A DNA stretch of 64,000 nucleotides from assembly GCF_000006565.2 (NCBI RefSeq), contig NC_031478.1:5852212-5916211 (forward strand), given 5' to 3'. The stretch comes from Toxoplasma gondii ME49 (taxonomy: Eukaryota; Apicomplexa; Conoidasida; Eucoccidiorida; Sarcocystidae). The notes under the pieces were generated by a model, which saw only the letters and a program-made list of their open reading frames with translations, made no database searches and was not told the origin of the DNA. Positions 11,501 through 23,406 of this stretch are shown here, piece by piece; the stretch's first letter is position 1; each line of letters opens with the position of its first letter. A program made the translations under genes and the position numbers.

Positions 11501-14500
11501 CAGTCGAGCCACGAACCGCAGTCGAGCGGCGGCGACCGGACAGCAACCACGCATGCAGCGATCCAAAAATCCTGCTCTTCGCTGGGCAGCGTAGGAGAGC
11601 CAGCGGCGTCTGACTCAGCCTCTTCCAGCCCCGTCTCTCACCATGAGGGGCTTCAGCGCTATCAGGTTTCCTGTCCCCACTGTTCTTCCTCGCCTCACGC
11701 GTCTCCGTTTGACTTCCTGGGGTCGTCCGCTTTCACAGCCATACACGAAGAGGAAACATGTCTCGAATTTCCAAGTGCGTCTATATGCATGGACAGCTTC
11801 CACCTTCCACCCTGCTCGCTTCTCTCTCTGACCGACTCGAGTCTTTTGCGCCCGTGGAAATCCCTCAACACTGTCTCCGGGCGTCCTTGTTCCTCTTCTT
11901 GTTCTTTGCCTGTGGCGCCTTTGGAAGAAAGCAGGGCATCCGTCTTTCTACCTGGTGGCACCTGCGATGTCACAAGCCTTAAGGGGGATTCTTACTCGGC
12001 TGGCGCACAGAGTCTCCCCACAAGAAACGCACTCTCTGTGTTCTCTCCAGAAAGGCAAGAGCGAATCAAACCTGGAGAGTCCGAAGGCTTCCATGCATTC
12101 ACTTCAGCAGTGACTTTCCTCCCGAGTTTCGCCGAGAGAGAGCGGCCGTCATTCGAGGACAGCCAACCAGTTTGCGTCGAAGACGAGAGGCGACAGAACA
12201 CGGGGAGACTCGCCAGAGCGGCAAACGGGAAAAGCCAGAACGAATGGATTCCTGGGGGAAGTGGAATGGACGAGTCTGGACAACAGTGGACGGCTTCTCC
12301 GTTGGCCAGAGTTCACCCGGACATGTCTTCGCAGGTAGAGGAAAACGGACAGCCGCAAAGCACAAAGAGAGCAACAGACGCAAGCCCCCGAGAGCCCCGA
12401 GGGAACGGTGGCAGCCCTCATACCCGACAGGACAGCACAGAATGTGAAAGTCGCGAAACGACGAACACAGACATCTCGGGGACCCCAAATGAGGGCCAAC
12501 GAGAGACCTGTTCAATCTATGCACATGCTTCCGTCCAAGAACTACCAGCGACGGAGCTCCAGGCGACCAAACAGGAACGCGTAGGCACCGAATTCCATCT
12601 CAGTTCAGCGAACAGAAGAACACCTCAGGACGAGAAGGAGGTACACAAGTGGGTACACGGCGAAGCAGAACAAGATCTGAAGACGCGCCTGCAGTTAGAA
12701 ACCCACCACGAAGAGCAACGGATGGAGTCCCCGGCGCGACCCTCGACTGCGTCGGTCGCCGGTTTGTTCTGCGTCGATGGAGTAAGAAGAGAGGATCCAG
12801 CGACGGTGTCGAACGCTCCAAGTCGCGCGCTGTTCACGGCTCGGCGAACCTGACATTTTTTTCTCGAGACACAAAGAAGCGACAGTTATGCACATATTAC
12901 GCCTGGAACGTAACCGATGTGGAATAACCTTAGGGTCGTAGGATGTTGAAATCCAAAACTTTAGCTGTCAGCTTTTCTCGAACACACAGGCACCTCAGAC
13001 GGCGTAGCGGAGCCCGCCGCGCACCAAAACCGAGCCGCGAGCGACAGCAGCAGGAAACGAGTCATGAAGCCCAAAGAACCGGCGGTGCTGAGAGCCATGC
13101 AGACAAACCAAGAGACAGACTGGAATGACTAGTGTCAACCAACAGGTGTGATCACGTCTCTCCTCTGTGTGTTCCTTTCGGAGGGCCGCCGGGTCGCTCG
13201 TTTTGGAACCACGCCGTCTTTCTCGTGGGTTTACTTTTGCTCTTTCTCAGGCTCTGGAGTCTCCTCTGCTTCATCCTCTGCCGCCTTCGTGTCTAAACCG
13301 AAACACTTTGGCTGCTGACAATGGCGCTCACGCTGACGGCTTCCCCATCGTCCCTCTACCCTTCTTGGTCTATCACGTAAATGCCTCTCCGGAACGAGCG
13401 AGAGCCGCAAGCGCCTCTGTCTGTTTAGAAGCTAACGCCGGTACTACAACCAGTGCCATCCCTTCGTCGTGGCATCGCGAGGTTTCTCGCACCTCGGCGG
13501 CTTCGTCCTCTTTGCCTTTGTCCGTGGTTGGCGACTCCAAGGTGGATCCCCATGCTGTGTCTCCGAGTGGGACGAAGGGGTGCTGGCCGCCTCATTGTCG
13601 CCTCGAAATGGATGCCTGCAGAGTTCCAGCGTCGTGTTCTCCGGCACGAGAAAGAAGGCCGTCTGCAGGTACGTGAGCTGGAGCGGACTGTTCTCTGAGG
13701 GGAAATTCTCTTCAGTACGTTTTTCCATAGGGCTGTGGTTCATTCGGCCGAACTTGACGCTTTACTTGTGGCTCGATAATCGAGGTACGTAATTCGCGTT
13801 TGAAGAGAGATGCGTCCTGCTGGGACTGCACACATGACAACGTGGAAGAGCTTATGCTTCGGTGATCGTCGTGGAGACTACCTCAAATTATCCGAGAGGA
13901 AGGCCCAAGTCGTCCAAGGGAACTCTTACTCTTGTGGTAATGACAAGGTCTCTTTCTTGAACACGCACTAACCCCAGGGCCGAATACTGACGTGGTCAGA
14001 GTGTCTTTTTGACGCAGGGGTTTCGATTTGTGTGCTGGTGAGCTTGTTTCTATGTTTTCTCTCAGCCCCGCGTCGATCCCGTACCGGCTCTGAAGGCGTA
14101 GCTGGTGCGCTGCTTCCTCTGGACGGCGCTTGCGTCGTCGCTCTCAGGGAAGCAGAGCAGCCGTCGGCAAGAAAACATCAGGAAGCCTTGATTTTTCCAG
14201 ATGCTGAGGAAACGCAGAAGGTCGCCTCAGACTCGCAATCTCCGATCGCCTCAGCGGCCCCCTCAGAAACTGTCGGCGGCTCCGCCTCGCAGAGTTCGGG
14301 TCCTAGGACGCTAAAAGAAGGCGAAAGGAAATTCCACTCCAGCAGCGATGAAGCACGTCAGCTCGGTTGTTCTGCGGAAGCGGCAAGCGGCTGTCTGTCC
14401 CTTCTGCCCCTGACACCGTCTCAGAAAACATGTCTTGAGTCTGCGTCAGCTCTAGGCGAGACTCGGTCGCGGAATGGAAGTGATGGCAAACTAGCTGAGG

Positions 14501-17500
14501 AGTCCTGTGTCCCAGCCGGGGGTGAGGCTGCCGCCCCTTGTATGGGTCCCAGCCCTGTCATGCCTCTCACAACCTGTTCCCCGCCTCCGAGCTCGTACCC
14601 TCCAGGGCACAGTACCCTCCCACGACTGTGTCTGTCGTCCTCCGATCCTTCCCGGGGTTCCATCACCTCGACGAGCGCGAGGTCCACAACAGAGGCTTCG
14701 GTAAGTCTACCACGTAGAAACGCTTTGTCATGCTGGGACAGACGTGCAGAAGCCGATGCTTTCCATCGCGACAAAACGTCTGTTCTAATCGATCTGTGTC
14801 TTCGACATACTTTCTGTAAAACACTCTTGGGGCCACTGTGCACAGAGTGTTCGTTGTTTCTATCGAGACCCGCACGGTATACGAAGGAAGTGGCGCCTGC
14901 CTGTGGAATTGGCAGGGTTGTCGAGTAAGGGCTTGCTACCCTTGAAGCCGGTGGAGCCCTAAAACAAACATCTCAAAGTGGAAGGCAACGGGGGGTCAGA
15001 AGGGGACAGAAACGGAAATGTCAAAGAACAGGCATCTCCAACGCTTACGTCGAACGCGTGCCCCTCAGAGAAAAGAGTCCTTTGTGCTTCTTTATTCCTC
15101 CCAGGACTTCTGTTCTGCTGTCTTTTCGCCACAGACTCCTGGCCTTCGATCCGCTCTGCACGAACCTATGCAAAGCGTGGAGCTCGCCCCGCATCCCTCG
15201 CGAGAGAGTCCTCGTTTCGAGGCTCCTGCGGATCTACGAGCTTCGTCACAGGCTAAGAAGCACAGTCTTGTTTGCGATGTGGACCCTGTCGAGCGTACCG
15301 TCCCCACGCCTCCTAGCATGCTGTCGGATGCGCACGACTCTCGCAGCCACCCTCCCGCTGCACCTCTTTCAGAGCCCCCGCAATCGGAAGGCCCTATAGT
15401 CTCTTCACATGCCGACTTGGACTCTTGGACTCTCACTCCGGTTGCTGGGTGTCAAATGGCAGCAGAGGTAGAATCCATCGACCAAGCCCAGGCTCAGGCA
15501 CCCTTCCATGCATGCAGTTCGAGCCCCTTCGAGTATAGTACAAGGTCAGCGAACACCTTAGTGCCCTGCAGCAGTGCGAGGGAGTTTTACGGTTCGCGGG
15601 CTCCACTGACGCCTGCTGGGGCCTCGTGTCCGCAACTTCCTCCCAGCTCGGCCCCTGGGCTGTCTGCGACTCCAAGCGTCGAGGGGAGTCAGTTCCGACA
15701 CCTTGTCCCCTCGCCGCAGATGTTTTCTGGTCTCGCTGTGCCTTCGGCTTCGGCATCCGTTTCCCTTGCGGGATGTTCGACTGCGCTGCCGTCGGCCGAT
15801 CGTTGCCTGGCCCCCGCCAGCTTTGGGGCGCGCGGAGAGGCTGTCCCGGTGTTTCCTGCAATTCGACCAGGTCTCGCCCAAGCCGGGTTGGAGGCTGTGG
15901 GGTCCTCGCCGCGTCGCACCGGGGGACCTCGAGACGAGGTGCCCGCCATCTGGGAGTCTACCAGTTTCTCGGGGACTTCTACGGCCTCGGGGGCGCCAGG
16001 CATCAGACCTGTAGCGTTTCGTCCTGTTTTCCCCTCTGCACCCAACATGGCGGTGGGTGCCCGGCGCAGCGGAGCTGAGGTGCTGCCGCCCAGGCCTTCC
16101 AGGTCTCAGTCTGCGCCTTCTCTCTGTCCTGGGTCCCTGCTCACGTCGCGCTCATGCCCAGACTTAGCGCCTTCTCTCTGTGCTCCACCGGCTTCCTTTG
16201 GGGCTTCTGCGCCGTCGCCCGCCTCCGTGAATTCCTGTCGCATGTCACCACCCAGAGTCTACCACGTCGTCATGTGCACGCGGCGCTACTGGCGAGTCGA
16301 GTGGGTCAGCCCAGACACCGGCCGTCGGGTGTACAAACACTTTGGAGAGAACAAGTACGGCGGCGGAGAACAAGCGCGCGAGGTCGCCATGAAATTCTGG
16401 GACGAAGTTCGCAGACGTTCCGTCGATGGCGTGATGCGCGGCGAGTGGGCTGGACTCCAGGAGGTGACGCGACGCGTCCGAGAGGAAGGTGTGGACCGAA
16501 TTCTCCACGAGGTCGCAAGTGGAGGAGGCGGTGCCGACTCCGAGGCCTCCCTGCAGGACTCAGTCCCCAAACCGGTTGCCTCGCAGCTTAACCCAGCCCC
16601 GAGAGAGGGTCCAGCATGCCAAGAACCCCGGCAAAGTGAAAGCGAAGGCTTCTATGGACATCAGGCAGCAGAGGCGCCAGCACTCAGCGATCATCAGGAG
16701 TCCCCGGGCCACCGAAGCGTTCGCGGGCCTTCTCGCGAAGTCGCCAAAGTGCCGGAACCTCCAGGCCGCTCGTCGGTCCAGGGACCGTTGCGGGAGGCGC
16801 ATGGGGACAGCGCGGTCGGCCAGGCGGCTGCCAGAGCGCAAACGGCTCCCACGGACATGCCGCTTCAGGCCTACAGCCGTCTTAAGACAAGAGACTCCAA
16901 TCGTGTGCCTGTGCCCAAAGACCAGGTCGGTTGCGTTCTGCCAGCGAGCCAGTCCCCGGGCTCAAAAGCCCCCGCAGCGTCGTCCTCTCACTCTGGCGCA
17001 AGTTGGGATGGTCCACGCGTGCCACAGAAACCGATTGACTGTGTGGAAGCGTCTTCTGTCCTTCGCGACGCTCACTGCGATGGAGGCTTTCCTGGATATC
17101 CGAGAAACCTTCAGAGCCCAAGAGACGAACCCGCCGGTGGCGAAACACAGACAGGTCTCGTCGGCGGGAGACTGTCTGAAACGCTTGAGCCGCGTTCGGA
17201 AGCTCATACGCTGCAGGTTCTTCTCTGGGCCTCTAACGCGCATGCAGCAAGTCGCGGAAATATTCAACCGCCGAACACGCACTCGGACAGAGACGTCTCT
17301 GTCGAGCGGGAGACAGCAACGGACGGAGACACGCGCGGCGGGACGCAGCCCCAAGACAGAGGTCCAAGAGGCCAGTTTCTTCATGTAGAGCGATTGGGGC
17401 CTCCGATGCAGCTGTTGTCGAAGCGTGAAGATGAATACACCTCACAGCTTTCTTCTCAGGTTCCGGACGCGCGAGATACCCACGGCCTGAAAACGGAAGC

Positions 17501-20500
17501 GAGTCCATCAGCCATGGTGGCTGGTGAAAGAAGCGCAGACAGCGCTGAACGAGAAGGGATAGAGAAGGGGGAAGCAAATGCCAATCTGTCAGGGCGCAAA
17601 CCGGAGTGGAACGTCAAGGAAGCGGAGGATCACGGCGCGTCCACCGATTCAGCAACTGCGTGGAGATTTGGGCTTACCTCGGCGATTCTAGAACAACCTC
17701 CCACCCCGCACCGCATCAGCGAGGCCTCGGGAGCCGGTAGGGACGGTCAAGAGGCGCTAACACCTGGCATGACAGCTGAGGGTGAGACGCGTTTGCCGGA
17801 GAAGCCGGCCACTGCTTTCCGTGGCACCCTCCATGAGTCGACAGCTTCTAAAAGGATCATGTTGTCGCTTACCTCGTGCAGATATGAAAAAAGGAACTCA
17901 GAACGTCAGTTGAACACCGAGGAAACAACACACGCCAGTTTTCCACTGCGCTCTAGCGCGGCACTGGGTGCCGAGAATGCGGGTCGCTCTGAGGTATTGC
18001 CTAGTCAAGGAGACTTAAAGGGAGCAGCAGCAGACGGTGATTCTCTCTGGGGACCGACATCCGAACCCGTGGCTATGTCAGAGGCTGCACAAAGCCTCTG
18101 GAGCTCTCAAGAATCAAAGCAGCTCTCGTGTTCAGACACACCTGAAATTCAGACGCAAAGCAACCTTCGCTGGAGCCCTGGGAGAGAGCAAGAATCTGAC
18201 GCACCCCTGGAAACCGGCACTGATCCTCGACGTTGTGATGAGAGATGCGCGGGACGTACAGGACAGACGCTTGTGCAAGCGTGCGACCTGGACCAAATTC
18301 CTTTGAGGAACAGTGGATCCTTCGGGTGTGCAGATCGGGTGGCACAAACGCCATATATTCAGATTCAGGGAGAACAAGAGAGTTGTTGTGGCGTTGCTCA
18401 GATGGGTCACAGCGGGCCAGGGAAGGAGGCACAGCCAAACAGGCAACAAGAAGGGAGGCCCGAGTGGGGCGATGAGAAATTGAGGTGTCAGACGTATCCG
18501 CGTAGCTTGTGCTCTGTTCAGCTGACAGAAGAGCCGAACGCAGATTTTCATGCGGACGCCCATTCCCGGCTCGTTCGGAGACAGGATAGCCTTCAAGTCC
18601 CTTCCTTATGTCAGGCGACGTTTGCCCAGGAAGAAAACAAGACAGCTACACCAAGGCGCAACATGGCGTCTGCCACTCGCCGCACCCATGTGCCGGGCGA
18701 GTCTTCAAACGTGGAAGAGAGAGAGCAGACTGATGTCTCCGGGTCGACACACGCGATGACCTTTCATCTCAGTGAATCGGAGGAACTCAATCCTGGATTG
18801 GCGCATGCGGCACACAAATGGGCCTCTCCAGGTGCTTCCGAAGGTCCGGGGACACCCCAGACTGGATCGAAGGTCAGGGGGGATACTCGGCGTCATTTAA
18901 CGGTAGTCGGAGGCCAAGGTCTTCCTTTCGAAAGCTTGCTGACTCGCGGAAACGAGCCGGGGGCTTGTCTCCATCCGTTCGTTCAATGCGAATCTAGAGG
19001 GACTTCGCTTTGGGGTGGCAGCGTGGCATTGACTGAGGGAACTCGCTCGGTTTCGCTGAGACAGCAGGACGGCGACAGTTCAACTGACCTGCTTGTGGCC
19101 TGTGAGGGAAAGGAAGACAGCTGCGGACAGAGAAAGCAAACTTGTGAAGCGTCCAGCTTTAAACCCTGCGAAGAATCGGGACCTGGCGCTTCAGGCCAGT
19201 TAATCTTATCCGAGACTGCTGATAATTCGACAGAAGCCAAGCATGACAGCGACCGGAGTCGGGTGGGTGTGGAGAGTGGCATGTCCCCGGAATCGAGCTC
19301 TAGGAAACAGCTCGGAAGGGCTCTCTCCTCTGAGTATTCGTCGCCACACAAGGCTTCCCTATTTGGGTCTGAACTTTGTCCGTCCACCTGTGACACCACA
19401 CCAGTCCCTTCAAGTAAAGACAGAGGATTTCGACCTTCCTCAGCTCCAGGGTCTCCGCTCTCCTCGTTCCTTTCCTCGACGGCTGCGAACTCGCGAGCGA
19501 CGTCGCCGGGGAGTTGTCGGCATCCACAGTCCAGAAATTCCTATTCGGATCCGTTCTACCAAAAACAGCTTCCACCTTCGCTTTCTCCGGATCCCTGTGA
19601 CCTTCCTCGGGCTCTGCAAGACCCAGCTTTCTCTCAGGCGTTGCTTCAGCTGGCGACGAACACGGCAGTCAAGGGTGAACGCCACTCGGAGAGGATGCGT
19701 GGCGAAGCATCTCGTCTTGCGGCCTCTCCTCTCGCATGCCCAGTTGAATCTCTCCAGGCTCAGGGTGTTGTACAGAATGCCCCTGAGGCTTTAGTCTCCG
19801 CCACTGTCCTGTCTGTGCAGCCGAGCGACCTCGCCGGCCACAGAGGAGCTGCGGGAGGAGTGGCGCCACATGGGGAAGCCTTGGCTTCGTTTTCCCTCGT
19901 GCAGGAATCAACAGACTGTCCACGTAGCGGTGAGACTGCGACGCGCCGCCAGTCTCAAGAGGTCGACCTTTCGGGGAGACAGTTTGCTGGCACAGTTCCT
20001 CCGGCCATGCCGATGCTAATGCAGTCTTTGCTAGAACCGGAGCAGGCGGATTCCTCTGCGAGCCCTCACATAGCTTCCGCCAATGCAGCGATCAAGAATG
20101 AAGCCCTGAAGGAGCAAGGAGAGAAGGCGAGAAATTCTACAGGAAAAATTGAGACCGGCGTGTTGCCTCCGGATCCTAGAGCTGTAACGCCGTCTGTCGA
20201 CGTCCAAGGCATCCACGGGGGCTTTGACCACCCAGCGCGAGGCGAGTCTCCCATGGGGCCTTCTCTTGGTGCGAGTGAGTGCGGATCCCGGTCAACTCAT
20301 TCGGTTCCTTTCAAGGATATGGCGACCGATCCCCGATTGGTTTCCTCGACCGGAGCTCCCTCAACTCCGACTGTCGCGCCTCAGACTCCGCTGGCCTTCT
20401 CGCGCCTTCCTGACGATTCTGCGGGACGAGTCAGGGGACCAAGCCGCAACTCCGGGTCGTCGCTCTCATCGGAGATGTCTCCGGCCTTCGCGAGGCACTC

Positions 20501-23406
20501 GCCTTGGCCACAAAATCTCGCGAGTCCGCCCGCGGTTTCGCCTCGATCTTCAGCGGCGCTTCAGAACCCCAGTGAGCATGCGGCCAAAAGGCCCGCCTGG
20601 GGGACAGAGGAGGCCAACGCTTCTCCGAAGTACGTGTTACGGGGCGAAGACAGTATGCTGTCGTCTCCACAGCTTGGGGTACGGGCACAGGCCAGCTTGT
20701 GGCCCGCCTCCCTCTCAGGGGCCCCGTCGCCGAGAGGTTTTCAGTTGTCTCTGCAACAAGTCCACACTCGTGAAGCCGCCTCTGGGGTCTCTTCATCATT
20801 TGAGGCGCTGCCACAACGCCAGACGTCACCTTTCTCGCTTTCTCACGCGGCCCCCGAGTCAGTGTATTCCTCAGAAGGACTCCCCACGCAGAATCCGGCA
20901 CCCGAGTCTTTAGGAGTGCCTTACCAGCAGTACACGCTGCTGCGTTTGAGCAACAATGAGCTAGAGAAAGGAGAGCATGCTCCACTCGACAACCCCACGC
21001 CCGGCGCGACTTTTAAACACGGACCAGTGCATGCGACGCCTGTGTGTAACGGGCCTTTTTCAGCTTCGGCCGGGATCCGGGCAAGCAGCACGGTTTCCTC
21101 TGCTCCGAAACCTCCGTTTGCAAGTTCTTCGGGGGCTGCTCGAGGAGGTCAAAGCAGTGGGACGAGCAATTCGCGACACAGCACGCGAACGCCAGGGCGA
21201 ATCTACTCCCTTCTCGTGAGAGGCGTTCGGTGCTGGAGAGCTGAATGGCATGAGAAGACCAGTGGCCAGAGAAGGACAAGACAGTACGCGGCTCCGAAAC
21301 ACGGCGAAGAACGCGCTCGGGCCATGTGCCTCTGGGCCCTCTGTGAAGCCAACTGTGTGCCTGTTCATTTGATCAAGGAGGCGCAAGAACGCTTTGGGTA
21401 CGACCCTCGCAACAGGCCCGTAGCTGACACTGGCGGTGCTAGCCTCCAAGCGGGCCTCAGTGGGGGCGTAAGGCTGGTAGCGGCGCAGGGAGGGGACAGT
21501 GACGTCACCAAAAAGCGGAAGCGCGGCCCGCCCACAGTGCCTGGCGCCCACGCGAAAGGAAGCCAAGAAGCTTCTGTGAGTGTTGGAGGTGACACTGAAA
21601 GGTACAGAAGGGAGACACCGGGGGCTCAGCTGCGACCCCAAGCGTGGGCAGAAGCCTACGAGAGAAACCTTAGAGAACATCCGAGAGACCCCGAGACAGA
21701 GGACAGCATGACGTGCGCAGACGGAAATGCACTGGGAGTCGACCTCGGCTCTCGCCACCGAACTCTTCCAGGAGACGCGGGAAACGTTTATTTACACGGG
21801 CATTGCCAGGCCACTGACGAGGGGGCGTTCTCCGCCCACCGGGCTGGGGATCCGCCTGCGGGCGCCAGCCAGATCCATTTGTTAAAGGCAGACACTTCAG
21901 AGCCGCTATCCGCAGTTCCGGCACACAGGCCACCGACCCCGTACTGCTTCTCAGACGGCACTGTCACTCATAATAGCCAAGCGCCTGAGTACAGACGGAG
22001 TTTCGCCGGCACCCCTAACATGAAAACTACAGGGTCACAACAGAAAGACCCAGAAGCGTTCTACGGAGGACTTTCGGATTTTAGGCTTTCCAGACCGCGT
22101 CCGTTCTCCGAGAGTAGTGGATTGAATGAGCAGTCTAGGCAGCCACTGGTTACTCTCGCGAATTCAGAGATGTCGGACGGACAAGACTCAAAGCTTTCGG
22201 TGGTGAAGGCAACTGCGGACATCAAGGGGATCGGAGTGACCGGGCTTCAGAACACCGGAAGCGTTTTCTACGGTGGAGGTACGGGCAGCAAGGGTCTATT
22301 TCATCCTTCTGACGGGACCGAATACAAGTCGGTAGACCCTGCTGCTTCACCAACGACGGATCGGACTGTCTCTGGGTTGCAAACCGTTTCTGTGAGACAA
22401 GGACTAATCACAGGGGGTGGCGCTGCTCTTGATGGCAAAGCGTTTTCCAATCTGGCAGACGCGTTGTTACCCAGTGCGGAGACCCCTTCGCGCCTCGGCT
22501 GCCGTCGCTCCTACGAATGTGCCTCGACAATTTCAGCTGCCTCACTGGGTAACGGATCCGATCCAGACATAACTTCGGGGATGTTACGCATGCAACCGTC
22601 CGATTGTTTCGGGGAGGGCGGCTTGGCTGACAACCAGGCCAACAAGAGGCCAAGGCAATCTGAGGACTGCGGTGGCACCGCGCTCTTACACCCGCTGGCG
22701 CCTCACTCGCAGAGCATCACAGGTACAGCCCGAAGAAGAATTAAAGATGCTTTGGCACTCATCAGGGTAGCCTCAGTTGCGTTTTCAGAAGCGGACACGG
22801 CTGACCTGTAGAAGACAAAAGCTGGCCTCGATACACACAGAGAAGTACCTGAGCACTGCAGTCGGACACTCGCTCATGATACCTGGCTGGCATACGCGCG
22901 AACCACCTCTGAATAGTGGTTTTCAATCACCCGATGTGGACGCTGACTATGGTCTGTGACGGATATCTCCACTTTTGCCTTCAGGATCTTGTGTCGCCTC
23001 TGCGGGTCTCGGGTCCACAAAGGGTGACGGCAGCTATCTACCGTCGGACCGTACGTACACCACTGCTGGGCCCACAGTGCGACGGGAGGTCGGTGATTTC
23101 AGTTGTCTGCAGTGGACAGACCCGGGGATACAGGCATCTCGGAAGCTTGCAAACGGCGGCAACGAACAGCAAGAACTGCTACCTAGGCAAGTTTTTCGAA
23201 ACACAACTGCTGGGCAGTTCAGTGGTTTGAAACTGCTGCAGCATGGATGTCAAACCTTGCCTCGTCATTGCGTCACACCGAATCCAATGGAACAACCCGA
23301 CAGACAGTCCCGGCAGCTGCACGCCTTGTCATCACAAGAATTCCAAGGGCCAGGTCGATTCGATCCAAAGCGAGAAGGGTTTGCTGAGTCGTCCAGCTGG
23401 AACTGA
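8533..23406 (+). CDS. ApiAP2-family transcription factor with two AP2 domains (six exons, about 4158 aa)
   Basis: Likely a nuclear DNA-binding regulator. Exons: 8533-9409, 10275-12781, 13251-13668, 14066-14700, 15105 (or 15135)-22722 and 22985-23406. All junction phases agree (1, 0, 1, 0, 1), with donors such as GTAAGC, GTAAGA, GTACGT and GTAAGT. AP2 domain 1 (nt 16254-16420, about residues 1863-1918) is canonical: it holds YWRVEWVSPDTGRR, then KHFGENKYGG, then an amphipathic helix REVAMKFWDEV. AP2 domain 2 (nt 21198-21360, about 3511-3565) is divergent, with CWRAEWHEKTSG and RQYAAPKHGEERA. They lie about 1590 residues apart. The rest is Ser/Pro/Gln-rich low complexity, usual for this family. 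The start at 8533 (ACCATGT, A at -3) is the first ATG of the exon-1 frame after its last upstream stop; an extra 5' coding exon is possible. No ACDC domain was seen. Family membership is secure; I cannot name the orthologue. Confidence 0.88.
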
